From the NCBI GenBank assembly GCA_000421065.1, contig ATWD01000002.1, positions 930,001 to 994,000 on the forward strand: a stretch of 64,000 nucleotides of DNA, read 5' to 3'. This document shows positions 32,809 to 42,288 of this stretch, piece after piece. Below the pieces are notes generated by a model, which saw nothing but the letters and a program-made list of their open reading frames with translations, was not told the origin of the DNA and searched no databases. Position 1 is the stretch's first letter, and each line of letters begins with the position of its first letter. Position numbers and translations under genes: made by a program. Source of the DNA: Acidobacteriaceae bacterium TAA 166. GTDB taxonomy: Bacteria > Acidobacteriota > Terriglobia > Terriglobales > Acidobacteriaceae.

Positions 32809-33618
32809 ATGTCAGAGACGACTATCGCGCAGGCCCCCGAGAAGAGTGCAGCCCCAGCCCCCATGCAGGCAACCGGACGCCCGGCGTCGAGCTATGGAGC
32901 GCAGCCCCATGACCCCTCCAAGCCTCCCGTCAAGCGGCAGATCGTCTGCTTCAGCTTCTACAAGATCATGCCGGAGTGGCGCAGGCTTCCGGCCGAGGAG
33001 AAGGCCGTCCACAAGGCTGCGTTTGCCGCAGTTCTGGACAAGTGGAACAAGCCGGGCGAGTTTCTCTCGATGACCTATTCGACCATTGGAACCCGCGGCG
33101 ACGTGGATATGTGCGTGTGGTCGATCGGCTATGGCGTGGACGAGCTGAACCGCATGCGCTGCGAGCTGATGGCGACGCCGCTGGGCGGATACCTGAGCAC
33201 GCCGCATAACTATCTTGCGATGACGAAGCGGTCGCAGTATCAGATCGATCGCCCGGATGAGAGCGAGGGGGAGGGGCGTGGAGCGATTCGTCCCGGTGGC
33301 CAGAAGTACATCTTCATCTATCCTTTCTGGAAGACGCGTCCGTGGTATCTGCTTCCGGCCGATGAGCGCAAGCGCCTGATGGACGAGCATATTCGCATCG
33401 GCCTGAGCTATCCGCGGGTGAAGCTGAATACGACGTATTCGTTCGGCATCGACGATCAGGAGTTTGTGGTGGCCTTCGAGACCAACTTCCCGGAGGACTT
33501 CCTAGACCTGGTGCAGCAGCTGCGCGAGACCGAGATCAGCATGTACACCCTTCAGGACACGCCGATCTTCAGCTGTGTTCGTGTCTCGCCCAAGGATATG
33601 CTGGACCGCCTGGGATAG
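32809..33618 (+). CDS. hemQ: Coproheme decarboxylase (chlorite dismutase family)
   Basis: Last enzyme of the coproporphyrin-dependent heme route (coproheme III to heme b), used by many monoderms and some other phyla. The 269-residue product has a variable Ala/Pro-rich N-terminus of about 40 residues and then the paired ferredoxin-like domains: VCFSFYKIMPEWRRL, MCVWSIGYGVDELNRM, YIFIYPFWKTRPWYLLPADE, RVKLNTTYSFGIDDQEFVVA. The YPFWKTRPWY segment carries the catalytic Tyr/Lys pattern. The ATG at 32809 has AGGAG upstream. nth begins 3 bp after it. Confidence 0.9.
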   Translation: MSETTIAQAPEKSAAPAPMQATGRPASSYGAQPHDPSKPPVKRQIVCFSFYKIMPEWRRLPAEEKAVHKAAFAAVLDKWNKPGEFLSMTYSTIGTRGDVDMCVWSIGYGVDELNRMRCELMATPLGGYLSTPHNYLAMTKRSQYQIDRPDESEGEGRGAIRPGGQKYIFIYPFWKTRPWYLLPADERKRLMDEHIRIGLSYPRVKLNTTYSFGIDDQEFVVAFETNFPEDFLDLVQQLRETEISMYTLQDTPIFSCVRVSPKDMLDRLG

Positions 33619-33621
33619 AGC

Positions 33622-34371
33622 ATGGCCACCAAAAAGACGGGGAACGCGGCTATCTCCAAGGCCGCAACGAAGGCTACCGCGAAGAAGACTGCTGGAAGAG
33701 CGCATAGGAGCGCCCGCAATCCGCTCGATCCAGAGCGGGTCGTGGCGATCCTTGACATTTTGGCGAAGACGTATCCAGGTGTCGTCTGCGCTCTAACGCA
33801 TCGCAATGCGTGGGAGCTTACCGTCGCAACGATCCTCTCGGCTCAATGTACCGATGTGCGCGTGAATATAGTCACTCCGGCGCTCTTTAAGGCCTTCCCT
33901 ACCCCAAAGGCGATGGCTGCGGCCTCCCTTCCCGAGATCGAAGAGTTGATCCGCACCGTCGGTTTTTTTCGCAGCAAGGCAAAGTCGATCCAGGGAGCGG
34001 CCCGCATTGTGGTCGAGGAGTTCAGCGGCAAGGTTCCGCAAACGATGGAGGAGATCCTTCGACTGCCCGGGGTGGCGCGCAAGACCGGCAATGTTGTGCT
34101 GGGATCGTGGTACGGAATCGCTGAGGGCATCGTGGTCGATACGCATGTGATGCGTCTTTCACAGCGACTGGAATTGACCCGGGAGACGACGCCGCAGAAG
34201 ATCGAGCTTGACCTGATGAAGATTATCCCGCGGGACAGGTGGATCAGCTTCTCGCACGAGCTGATCCATCACGGGCGGCAGGTCTGCATCGCGCGCAAAC
34301 CGCGATGTGCGGAGTGCACGCTCGAGAAGCTGTGCTACTCCAGAGACAAGACCTGGAGTTCACACGAGTAA
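33622..34371 (+). CDS. nth: Endonuclease III
   Basis: DNA glycosylase/AP lyase for oxidised pyrimidines. The 249-residue protein has a Lys/Ala-rich N-terminal extension of about 30 residues, the helix-hairpin-helix with catalytic Lys (LPGVARKTGNVVLGSWYG), catalytic Asp in GIVVDTHVMRLSQRL, and the [4Fe-4S] ligands CIARKPRCAECTLEKLC (C-x6-C-x2-C-x5-C). It directly follows hemQ, and the iron-sulfur requirement may explain that neighbour only loosely. Confidence 0.95.
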   Translation: MATKKTGNAAISKAATKATAKKTAGRAHRSARNPLDPERVVAILDILAKTYPGVVCALTHRNAWELTVATILSAQCTDVRVNIVTPALFKAFPTPKAMAAASLPEIEELIRTVGFFRSKAKSIQGAARIVVEEFSGKVPQTMEEILRLPGVARKTGNVVLGSWYGIAEGIVVDTHVMRLSQRLELTRETTPQKIELDLMKIIPRDRWISFSHELIHHGRQVCIARKPRCAECTLEKLCYSRDKTWSSHE

Positions 34372-34373
34372 CT

Positions 34374-35153
34374 TCATTCTTCCAAGCTGGGCCGGTTGAA
34401 GTGCTGGGCGATGGCCAACGTGAGGGCCGGGATGGTCGCTTCGGTGGCCTCGACCGTCGGCTCCAATCCCAGCTCACGCATCGCCTGCGAGGTGATGGGG
34501 CCGATTGAGGCCAATACGATCTTGCGCGGCAGGGCGAGACCGATGGAGCCGAGCATCGCAACTAGATTGCGCGCGGTAGACGCGCTGGTGAAGGTGATGG
34601 CATCAACCTGCTCTTCGGGAGAAGAAAAGACTTCTCGCAGACGAGGGATCGACTCCTCGGGAATCCGATTGCGATAGGCCTCGGCGATCCTCAGACGAGC
34701 TCCGGCCTGAGTAAGAGCCAAGGGCAGCATGTCACGGGCCTGGGCGGCACGAACCAACAAAACTTCAGAGCCGCGCACCCTGTTTGCCAAACTCTCTGCA
34801 AGCGATTCGGCGACCGCTTGAGGTGGAACGAGGGCGACGGCGAGACCGAGCTTCTCCACAGCGCAGGCCGTGGCGGGACCGATGGCGGCGATGTTTCTGG
34901 GAGCGAGCCCGGGAAGACGGCGCTGGCCGAAGACCTCAACTGCATGCACGCTGGTGAAGACAATCCAGTCGAAGCTGCCGATGCGGCCGAGAGCCTCATC
35001 AAGAGGAGTGTAGGACACCGGTGGGACGATCTCAATGGTGGGAATTGAGAGGACCGTGGCTCCTTCGCATTCCAGCTCGTCGGCAAGGACGGAGGCACGT
35101 CCCGGAGTTCGGGTAATGAGGATGCGTCGTCCAAGAAGTCTGCGGAAGATCAC
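34374..35153 (-). CDS. hemD: Uroporphyrinogen-III synthase
   Basis: Cyclises hydroxymethylbilane. The family is poorly conserved, but the 259-residue product shows the expected two-domain pattern: LLGRRILITRTPGRASVLAD at the start, FDWIVFTSVHAVEVFGQ, IAAIGPATACAVEKLGLAVA, and VDAITFTSASTARNLVAMLG plus ASIGPITSQAMRELGLEPTV. A GTG start is used. It converges tail to tail with nth. hemC and hemA lie in the same strand block about 6 kb upstream, separated by signalling genes and a decarboxylase. Confidence 0.9.
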   Translation of the reverse strand: MIFRRLLGRRILITRTPGRASVLADELECEGATVLSIPTIEIVPPVSYTPLDEALGRIGSFDWIVFTSVHAVEVFGQRRLPGLAPRNIAAIGPATACAVEKLGLAVALVPPQAVAESLAESLANRVRGSEVLLVRAAQARDMLPLALTQAGARLRIAEAYRNRIPEESIPRLREVFSSPEEQVDAITFTSASTARNLVAMLGSIGLALPRKIVLASIGPITSQAMRELGLEPTVEATEATIPALTLAIAQHFNRPSLEE

Positions 35154-35188
35154 CGGATCATTTTAGAACCGGCGGAGATCGTTCAGGG

Positions 35189-36778
35189 TCAGAGGGCGGC
35201 GGCCATCGTGGGGTCGTCGAGCCTAGGTGAGATCGAAGGAGCATCGAGGTTCGATTCTTTGCTGATGGCGGCGGGCTCATCGTGCGCCGGGATAAAGATT
35301 CGGAAGACGGTTCCACCACATAGTTCGGCCGAGGTGCGTCTTGAACGTAGGCGGATACTTCCGCGATGCTTGTTGACAATCTCACGCGAGATCCAGAGCC
35401 CGAGACCGGTCCCAGTGATGCCCTTGGTCGAAAAGAAGGGCTCGAAGATGTGGTTGCTGACCTGCGAATCCATGCCCGTGCCATTGTCCGCGATGGTCAG
35501 GATGATGCCGTGGCGTCCCTGGGACCAGTCATGCGCCGCGCGACTTCGAATCACAATCTGGCCGCCGCGGGGAACGGCGTCGATTGCATTGCCGATGAGG
35601 TTGGCGAGCACCTGCCGCAATTCGCCATCGTGGGCCAGAAGGGGCGGCTGCGAGCGGAGATCGCGCGTGATGCTGATTTCGGACTGGCGCAGGCGAGAGT
35701 CGAGCAGGGTGAGAACGGTTTCGATGAGGTCGTGCACGTCGACGTGGGTTGGCCGAGTGGAAGAGCGATAGAAGCGCAGCGTCTGGACGGTGATCTGGCT
35801 GACGCGGTTGAGCTCCTTCTGCGCGAGATCGAGATAATGGCGAGCATCGGGAGTCAGCTCGGCCTGCGAGACCAGATAGAGGCAGTTGGTGATGGCCTCG
35901 AGCGGGTTGTTGATCTCGTGCGAGATGGAGGCCGCGAAACGGCCCGCGACCGCAAGTTTCTCGGTGCGGCGGATGACCTCTTCGCTCTTCTTCTGCAGAG
36001 TAAGGTCGGCGACGAAGATGACGACCTGACGGCCTCCCTGGATCGTGTCCGAATCAAGAAAGGATATGCCGATCAGAGTCTCGACGGAGTGACCGTTAAC
36101 GTGCCTGCAGGCTAGCTCGAAGGGCTCGAATGCAATGCCGGTGGCAATCAGCCTCTTCAGAAATTCGGGAAGTGAGGAGGAGATATCGCCCAGAGCCAGA
36201 GCACCGGAGAAGAGCTCGGCGTCGGTGTAGCCGAGCAGGCGCTCGACGGCGCGATTGGCATAAAGAATGCGGCCGGTGGCGTCGCTGATGAGTAGGCCAA
36301 GCGGAAGTGCCTCGACCAGGGATCGAAAGCGCGCCTCACTGGCCTTGAGAGCGCGTTCGGCGGCGAGGCGATTGCGGCGGGTTACGGCCTCGTTGCGTTC
36401 GCGCTCGATGGCCGGCACCAGGCGCGCCAGGTTCTGCTTGGAGATGTAGTCGTGCGCACCGGAGCGCATGGCGTGAACGGCCGTCTCCTCTGAGACGGCG
36501 CCCGAAAACATGATGAAGGGGATGTCGAGACCGGTAGAGTGAAGCAGACGCAACGCCGCCGGCCCGCTGAAGCTGGGCAGGTTGTAGTCGGCGAGGATGA
36601 TGTCCGGAAGGTCGGGACCCCCGAGATGCGGTAGCATTTCGGCCTCGGTCTCCACACGGATCATCTCAGGCACGAAGCCGTGGTGGCGCAGATGGCGCTC
36701 GAGAAGAAGTGCATCGTCCGGATTATCTTCGACGAGCAGAATCCGTAGGCGCGTCGAATTCAGGTTAGCGGCGCACAT
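35189..36778 (-). CDS. Receiver-PAS-histidine kinase hybrid
   Basis: A 529-residue soluble protein. The receiver domain (residues 11-125) has LLVEDNPDDALLLERHLRHH and its Asp in ILADYNLPSFSGP; a PAS domain follows at about 150-270 (LPLGLLISDATGRILYANRA), then HisKA with His in FAASISHEINNPLEAITNCL and an ATPase domain with NLIGNAIDAVPRGGQIVIRS and IADNGTGMDSQV. It overlaps the upstream receiver gene by 19 bp. With an N-terminal receiver it probably takes phosphate from the upstream kinase and reports through its own DHp domain. Confidence 0.9.
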   Translation of the reverse strand: MCAANLNSTRLRILLVEDNPDDALLLERHLRHHGFVPEMIRVETEAEMLPHLGGPDLPDIILADYNLPSFSGPAALRLLHSTGLDIPFIMFSGAVSEETAVHAMRSGAHDYISKQNLARLVPAIERERNEAVTRRNRLAAERALKASEARFRSLVEALPLGLLISDATGRILYANRAVERLLGYTDAELFSGALALGDISSSLPEFLKRLIATGIAFEPFELACRHVNGHSVETLIGISFLDSDTIQGGRQVVIFVADLTLQKKSEEVIRRTEKLAVAGRFAASISHEINNPLEAITNCLYLVSQAELTPDARHYLDLAQKELNRVSQITVQTLRFYRSSTRPTHVDVHDLIETVLTLLDSRLRQSEISITRDLRSQPPLLAHDGELRQVLANLIGNAIDAVPRGGQIVIRSRAAHDWSQGRHGIILTIADNGTGMDSQVSNHIFEPFFSTKGITGTGLGLWISREIVNKHRGSIRLRSRRTSAELCGGTVFRIFIPAHDEPAAISKESNLDAPSISPRLDDPTMAAAL

Positions 36779-37185
36779 TCGTTGAGCACCAACCAGTACA
36801 TGCCGAGCTGCCGGGTGGCTTCCGCAAAGTCGTTGAAGTTGACCGGTTTGCGAATATAGCTGTTAACGCCGAGCTGATAGCTGCGTACGACATCCCGTTC
36901 CTCGTCCGAGGAGGTGAGAACGACGACGGGGAGAAGCTGGGTGGCGGGCGTCTGACGAATTCTGCGAAGAATCTCAAGACCATCGATCTTTGGCAGCTTA
37001 AGATCCAGCAAAATGACCTGCGGAGAGATGGCATTTTCGCCAAAGAGAAGATTGACCGCCTCCTCGCCGTCACGGGCGATCCGAATATCGTTAGCGATAT
37101 TGGATTTCTTCAAAGCCCGGATGGTGAGTAGTTCGTGATCGGGGTCATCTTCTACAAGAAGAATCAATTTTGTTGCGTCCGTCAT
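36760..37185 (-). CDS. Rcp1-type single-domain response regulator
   Basis: A 141-residue receiver with acidic residues in LLVEDDPDHELLTIRALKKS, phospho-acceptor Asp in VILLDLKLPKIDGLEILRRI, and the extended C-terminus GVNSYIRKPVNFNDFAEATR plus QLGMYWLVLNE typical of Rcp1-like regulators paired with phytochrome-type kinases. It sits 4 bp after the CHASE3 kinase and overlaps the hybrid kinase, so all three are co-transcribed. Confidence 0.92.
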   Translation of the reverse strand: MTDATKLILLVEDDPDHELLTIRALKKSNIANDIRIARDGEEAVNLLFGENAISPQVILLDLKLPKIDGLEILRRIRQTPATQLLPVVVLTSSDEERDVVRSYQLGVNSYIRKPVNFNDFAEATRQLGMYWLVLNECAPLT

Positions 37186-37189
37186 GCCG

Positions 37190-38620
37190 TTATCCTAACG
37201 TAAACCAGAAGGTCGCGCCATGATCGACGACGCTGTCCGCCCAGATCTTGCCGTGGTGGCGGTGAACGATGCGGGCGACGGTCGCTAGGCCGATTCCAGA
37301 GCCGCGAAAGTCCTTGTCTCCGTGAAGACGATGAAAGGCGCTGAAGAGTTTCCCCGCGTAAGACATATCGAATCCGGCGCCATTGTCCCGGACGAACCAG
37401 GCATTCTTCTCCTTGTCCCAGCCAAATTCGATCGTCGTCAGCTCCTTCTTCGAGCTGAATTTAACAGCATTCCCGAACAGGTTTTCAAGGGCTGCGCGGA
37501 CGAGACGAGAATCCGCATCTGCGCTGAGGTCGGGTTCGATATGGAAGGTAATCGGCCGCTCCTGGTTTTCCTCGATCAGCCATGCGGCGACCGATTCGGC
37601 GAGCTGGCTCATGCTGAACTGCTCGCGGGAGATCTCGGTGCGGGTGATGCGTGAAAGCTGCAGGAGAGCGTCGATGAGCTGCCCCATGCGCTGTACGCCG
37701 CTGCGGACGCGGCGAATGTAGTCGCGGCCAACTTCATCGACCGCGTCCTCGTAGTCCTCCTTGAGCGCGAGAGAGAAGCCGTCGATGGTGCGGAGGGGGG
37801 CGCGAAGATCGTGGGAGACCGAGTAGCTGAAGGCCTCGAGCTCGTGGTTGATGGACTCGAGCTCGGCGGTGCGAAGCTTGACCCTGCGCTCGAGCTCCAT
37901 ATTCAAGGAGCGAATCTCCTTGGCCTGGGCCTCGGTCTCGGCGTGCGCCAGGGCAAGCCGTTCGGAATAGAGCTCGGCGTGGACGCGCATGCGCCTCTCC
38001 GTGATGAAGTAGCGGAAGAGGAAGACAATGAACAGAAGATCGAGGGCGCTGGCCAGGGCGATGATGTAGTGCGCGTTCGTATTGTCAGCCTCGGCGGTTG
38101 CCGTACGGATGGCGAGAAGATGGCGTTCCTCGTTCTCCATTTCATCGGAGATGCGGCGCAGGTGATCCATCTCCACCTTGCCGGTACCGCTGAGCACCAT
38201 GCTGCGAACCGTGTCGCGATCGTTCCTATGCCGAAGCTCGATTCCCTGCTCGAGAAGGTCAAGCCTCTGCTCAAGGACCGCCTGCATCTCCATCAGACGG
38301 CGTTGCTGGTTGGAATTGTCGGAGGTCAGGTCTTTGAAGCGATCCAGCATCTCCGGGAGATCATGCCGGGCGACGGTATAGGGTTCCAGGTACGATTCGT
38401 CGCCGGTGATGAGATAGCCGCGATTGCCGGTCTCGGCATCCTTGGCGGAGCTCATGATGCTCTCGACCTGGTTGATCACCTGCCAGGTATGCGCAACCCA
38501 GTACTCACTGTCGTGAAGCGACTGAATCGCGCGAAAGCCGAACCATGCGTTGAGAGCAACGACAACGGCGGTAACGACTAGAAGAGAGGGAATAAAAAAT
38601 CTGCTGGGCCTGGATCGCAT
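37190..38620 (-). CDS. CHASE3-domain membrane histidine kinase
   Basis: A 476-residue kinase. TM1 (FFIPSLLVVTAVVVALNAWF) is followed by a periplasmic CHASE3 domain (about 35-175, with SSAKDAETGNRGYLITGDES), TM2 (YIIALASALDLLFIVFLFRY), a coiled coil, the DHp helix with His in EAFSYSVSHDLRAPLRTIDG and the ATPase domain (LENLFGNAVKFSSKKELTTI, GSGIGLATVARIVHRHHGKI). The kinase core resembles phytochrome-class kinases, matching the Rcp1-like regulator downstream. The CHASE3 ligand is unknown. Confidence 0.92.
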   Translation of the reverse strand: MRSRPSRFFIPSLLVVTAVVVALNAWFGFRAIQSLHDSEYWVAHTWQVINQVESIMSSAKDAETGNRGYLITGDESYLEPYTVARHDLPEMLDRFKDLTSDNSNQQRRLMEMQAVLEQRLDLLEQGIELRHRNDRDTVRSMVLSGTGKVEMDHLRRISDEMENEERHLLAIRTATAEADNTNAHYIIALASALDLLFIVFLFRYFITERRMRVHAELYSERLALAHAETEAQAKEIRSLNMELERRVKLRTAELESINHELEAFSYSVSHDLRAPLRTIDGFSLALKEDYEDAVDEVGRDYIRRVRSGVQRMGQLIDALLQLSRITRTEISREQFSMSQLAESVAAWLIEENQERPITFHIEPDLSADADSRLVRAALENLFGNAVKFSSKKELTTIEFGWDKEKNAWFVRDNGAGFDMSYAGKLFSAFHRLHGDKDFRGSGIGLATVARIVHRHHGKIWADSVVDHGATFWFTLG

Positions 38621-38690
38621 GGAGAGGAATGGAACACTGTTGATGAAGGTGTAGGCAGGCTGAGGCCCGCCTCCGTCCCTCTCTTGCAGT

Positions 38691-41114
38691 CTACTCTGTT
38701 GCAGCGTGCGGCTGCGAGCGCCGATGCTTCTTTACTGGAGGCGCAGCACTGGGCGGATGGGCCTTGCCGTTCCCATTCCCGTTGAGGACTCGCTTCTGTC
38801 CAGGAGACTCGATCACGGCGCGCATCCAGTAGTTGCCCTGCTCGTCGACCTCGATGCCGTGGACCTCGCGCTCGAAGCCGGGGAAGCGCTTGCCGAACTC
38901 CTCCGTGGCCAGGATGAGCCGGATGACGGGGCTCTCCGGCCCGCCGAGCCGCTCGCCAGGCATGCACATCGGAATTCCCGGAGGATACGGAACCAGCATG
39001 ACAGCGCCAATTCGGCCGTGCATGTGGGTGAAGCGAATCTTCTCGGTCTCGTTGCGCAGCAGCTTCTGGTAGGTTTGGGCCGGGGTGAGGACGGGATCGA
39101 AGTCCTCATCGCAGGCCTCGCCCACCAGCGTCGGCAGGTTGAGCTCGACCATCGCAGCGTGCATCTGGTCGGAGAGCTCTTTGAGAGTGGAGTTACGATA
39201 ACGCTGCGGATACTTGGCGACCAGCTCGGGCAGAGCCTCTTCGAGCGGAGCCTCGCTGTCGTAGAGGCGCTTGAACTCGAAGAGATTCTCGAGCAGCGAT
39301 CCCCACTTGCCCTTCGAGGTTCCGACGGAGAAGAGGACGAGGACGGTGTAGTCGCCGGTGCGGGCGATCTCGACGCGGCGGGAGTCGAGGAACTCGGTGA
39401 GGATGGCGGCCGGGATGCCCCACTCGCCGACCCTGCCCTGCGCGTTCACGCCGGGCATGAGGATGGTGACCTTGGTTGGGTCGAGCATGCAGTAGCCGTT
39501 CTCGATGTCCTCATCGAGAAAGCCGTGCCAGTCCTCGCCGGGCTTGAGGGTCCAGCAGTCCGGGTTCGAGCTGAGGACGGCGTCCGGGGTCTCCTCGAAG
39601 ACATTCGTCTCGCCGGTCGCGGGATCGGTGACCTGGTCGGGCTGGAAGAGGCGGAAGAACCAGCCTTCGCCGTTCTCGGCGGCACGCAAACGATGCGCGA
39701 CCGAGCTCATGGCCTTGCGGAAGCTGATGGCGTCCTGGATGGTCTCGTACATCAGCGTGGGACCGGCGGGCTCGTCCATCATGGCAGCCGCGACGTCGAG
39801 CGATGCGATGAGTGGATAGAACGGCGAGGTGGTGCCGTGCATCATGAACGACTCGTTGAACTGATCGAACTCGAGCGGCGCCCGCGGGCTGAGCTTGATG
39901 TGAACCATGGAGCCCATGGAGAAGGCCGCCAGCATCTTGTGGGTCGACTGCACCGAGAAGATGGTGGGGCGGTCGGCCATGTCGTCGGGTACGTCCATGG
40001 CGAAGCGGCCGCGGTAGATCTTGTGGAACTTCGCGTAAGCGTACCAGGCCTCATCGAAGTGAACCCGGGGCACCGACTTCGAAAGCTCCTCGACCACGCG
40101 GTTCACGTCGTAGCAGAGGCCGTCATAGGTGGAGTTGGTGACGACGGCGTAGGTCGGATTCGGATTCGGAGCGTCGTTGGTGAGCGGGCTGCGATCGATC
40201 AGGTTGCGAATGAACTCGGGGCTGAAGCGCTTGAGCGGAACCAGCCCGATCATGCCGTAACCGTTGCGCGTCGGCTTCATATAGACAGGCCGGGCTCCGG
40301 TCACCGTCAGCGAGTGGCAGATGGACTTGTGGCAGTTGGCATCGGCGAGCACGATATCGTCCTGCGCGATAACGCCGTGACCGACGATCTGGTTTGAGGT
40401 CGAAGAACCGCCGAGGACATAGAAGGTCCAGTCTGCGCCGAAGATTCGGGCGGCGTTGCGCTCGGATTCTCCGGGAGGTCCGAGATGGTCGAGCCACGAA
40501 CCCAGCTGCGCGGTCGAGATGCCGAGGTCGGAGCGGAGCAGATTCTCGCCGAAGAAGCGCTGAAACTCCATGCCGACCGGATGCTTCAGGTAGGCGACGC
40601 CGCCCATGTGGCCGGGCGCGTCCCAGGAGTAGGCGCCCTGGTCGGTGTACTTCTTCAGCTCGCGGAAGTAAGGCGGCAGCAGCTGCTCGTGGTAGCGCTC
40701 CACCGCGAAGTCAACGCGGTTGGCGATGAAGGCGGGCGTATCGCCGAAGAGGTGGATGTACTCGTGAACCTGCTTGACGACTTCGAGCGGAAGCTCGCTG
40801 ACCAGGGTGCGGTCGGCGATCAGGAAGATCGGAATCTTCTTGTTGCGGTGCCGGACGCCGCGAAGGATTTTAAGCGCGGCGCGCTCGTCAAACTGGCTCT
40901 CTCCTTCGAGATCCCAGTCCAGCAGAATCGCGGAGTACGAAGGGTCCGAGGTGACCAGGGAGAGGCCATCCTCCGGGGTCGAGGTCCGGATGACATCGTA
41001 GCCCTCCTCGCGAATCGCCTCGACCAGACGCTCCATGGCGCGGTCCGAGACCGAATCGGTCCCTCCGACCTCACTCGCAATCAAAAGTACCCAACGCCCC
41101 TCGTTCAAATGCAC
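38691..41114 (-). CDS. Orn/Lys/Arg decarboxylase, fold type I PLP enzyme
   Basis: An 807-residue biodegradative-type amino-acid decarboxylase (LdcI/CadA, AdiA, SpeF group). The N-terminal receiver-like wing domain (IREEGYDVIRTSTPEDGLSL) is followed by the major domain, with DANCHKSICHSLTVTGARPV, HFDEAWYAYAKFHKIYRGRF and the PLP-lysine in SVQSTHKMLAAFSMG, and a C-terminal domain (LVPYPPGIPMCMPGERL). About 35 extra residues end in a basic tail. Specificity for lysine, arginine or ornithine cannot be told. These enzymes consume protons and support acid resistance. GTG at 41114 or TTG two codons later may be the start. Confidence 0.9.
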   Translation of the reverse strand: MHLNEGRWVLLIASEVGGTDSVSDRAMERLVEAIREEGYDVIRTSTPEDGLSLVTSDPSYSAILLDWDLEGESQFDERAALKILRGVRHRNKKIPIFLIADRTLVSELPLEVVKQVHEYIHLFGDTPAFIANRVDFAVERYHEQLLPPYFRELKKYTDQGAYSWDAPGHMGGVAYLKHPVGMEFQRFFGENLLRSDLGISTAQLGSWLDHLGPPGESERNAARIFGADWTFYVLGGSSTSNQIVGHGVIAQDDIVLADANCHKSICHSLTVTGARPVYMKPTRNGYGMIGLVPLKRFSPEFIRNLIDRSPLTNDAPNPNPTYAVVTNSTYDGLCYDVNRVVEELSKSVPRVHFDEAWYAYAKFHKIYRGRFAMDVPDDMADRPTIFSVQSTHKMLAAFSMGSMVHIKLSPRAPLEFDQFNESFMMHGTTSPFYPLIASLDVAAAMMDEPAGPTLMYETIQDAISFRKAMSSVAHRLRAAENGEGWFFRLFQPDQVTDPATGETNVFEETPDAVLSSNPDCWTLKPGEDWHGFLDEDIENGYCMLDPTKVTILMPGVNAQGRVGEWGIPAAILTEFLDSRRVEIARTGDYTVLVLFSVGTSKGKWGSLLENLFEFKRLYDSEAPLEEALPELVAKYPQRYRNSTLKELSDQMHAAMVELNLPTLVGEACDEDFDPVLTPAQTYQKLLRNETEKIRFTHMHGRIGAVMLVPYPPGIPMCMPGERLGGPESPVIRLILATEEFGKRFPGFEREVHGIEVDEQGNYWMRAVIESPGQKRVLNGNGNGKAHPPSAAPPVKKHRRSQPHAATE

Positions 41115-41210
41115 CTCTCAGCTTGCAACAATTAAGCAGTTTATAGCGATTTCGCGCGCGTGAATGTGAATGACCGAAGGATTTGAGAGCCTTGGGACAA
41201 AAGACATGGG

Positions 41211-42176
41211 CTACGCACGAGAAGGCGCCAGAAGTTCCATGGCTCCCCGGGACTTGAGATCCTCGGCGACCGCCTCTCCCAGCTGTTCGGCGGAGAGGGA
41301 GAGCGGAGTCTCCATGTCAATGGCTGCCATGGAGTCTCCATCCGGAGCAATCACCTGGGCGAAGACACGCCACCGGTCGGGCTCCGGAACACAATGAACG
41401 CCGATAGGAATGGAACAGCCTCCGCCCAATGCGTCGAGGGCAATGCGCTCGGCTTCTACGCAGAAGCGCGTCTCGGGGTGATCGAGGGTCGCAACCGCTT
41501 CGACGACGAAGCGGTCATGGGTCTCGTCGATCGGATGCGAGCAGCTGCGGGTCTCGATGGCGAGGGCTCCCTGACCGGGCGCGGGACATAGCTCGTCGGG
41601 GGCGAAGCGCTGATGCACCCATTCGGTGCGGCCGAGACGATCGAGACCGGCGGCAGCCAGCACTAGAGCATCGCACTCCCCAGCGGCCAGCTTCTTGAGG
41701 CGCGTGTCGATGTTACCGCGAACATCGATAAATTCGATATCGGGCCGCAATGCGAGCAGCTGCGCCTTACGGCGTGGACTCGTCGTACCGACGCGGCCAC
41801 CGAAGGGGAGCGTGTGGAGCCCCCAGTAGGGCTCGCAGACCCAGGCGTCGCGAGCATCGGCCCGGCGTGGAATGGCCGCCAAGGAGAAGCGTGGCGAAAG
41901 CTGCGTGGGCAGATCCTTCAGGGAGTGCACGGCAAGATCGATGCGCCCCTCAGCCAGCGCCTCTTCGATCTCCTTAGTGAAGATACCCTTGCCGTCGGTT
42001 CCTTCCGGAGCGACAAAGCCCGGCTGTTGCATACGGTCGCCGGTGGTGCGGATCACGTCAATCTCGGCGGCGTATCCGGCGGAGCGCAGCGCCTCGAGGA
42101 TGAAGTTTGCCTGCCAGAGCGCCAGCTGCGATCCACGAGAGCCGATACGGAGGATGTCGTTGTGTCCGGTACTCAT
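41211..42176 (-). CDS. hemC: Porphobilinogen deaminase (hydroxymethylbilane synthase)
   Basis: Joins four porphobilinogens. The 321-residue product has LRIGSRGSQLALWQANFILE at the start, the DNA-like segment HSLKDLPTQLSPRFSLAAIP, RRKAQLLALRPDIEFIDVRG, and the dipyrromethane-cofactor cysteine in LGGGCSIPIGVHC. I chose the ATG at 42176 (MSTGHNDILRIGS, AAGGAAG just upstream) over the longer frame. It follows hemA in the same orientation. Confidence 0.95.
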   Translation of the reverse strand: MSTGHNDILRIGSRGSQLALWQANFILEALRSAGYAAEIDVIRTTGDRMQQPGFVAPEGTDGKGIFTKEIEEALAEGRIDLAVHSLKDLPTQLSPRFSLAAIPRRADARDAWVCEPYWGLHTLPFGGRVGTTSPRRKAQLLALRPDIEFIDVRGNIDTRLKKLAAGECDALVLAAAGLDRLGRTEWVHQRFAPDELCPAPGQGALAIETRSCSHPIDETHDRFVVEAVATLDHPETRFCVEAERIALDALGGGCSIPIGVHCVPEPDRWRVFAQVIAPDGDSMAAIDMETPLSLSAEQLGEAVAEDLKSRGAMELLAPSRA

Positions 42177-42288
42177 ATCTTCCTTAGGATAAGGGATCGG
42201 GGCGAGGATAAGGGGGGACAAGCTCGTCGCCGAGAAGGCGCTTTTTCTCGGCACGGCAAGGCGACCCCAAATTGTTACAAAAGCGTGA

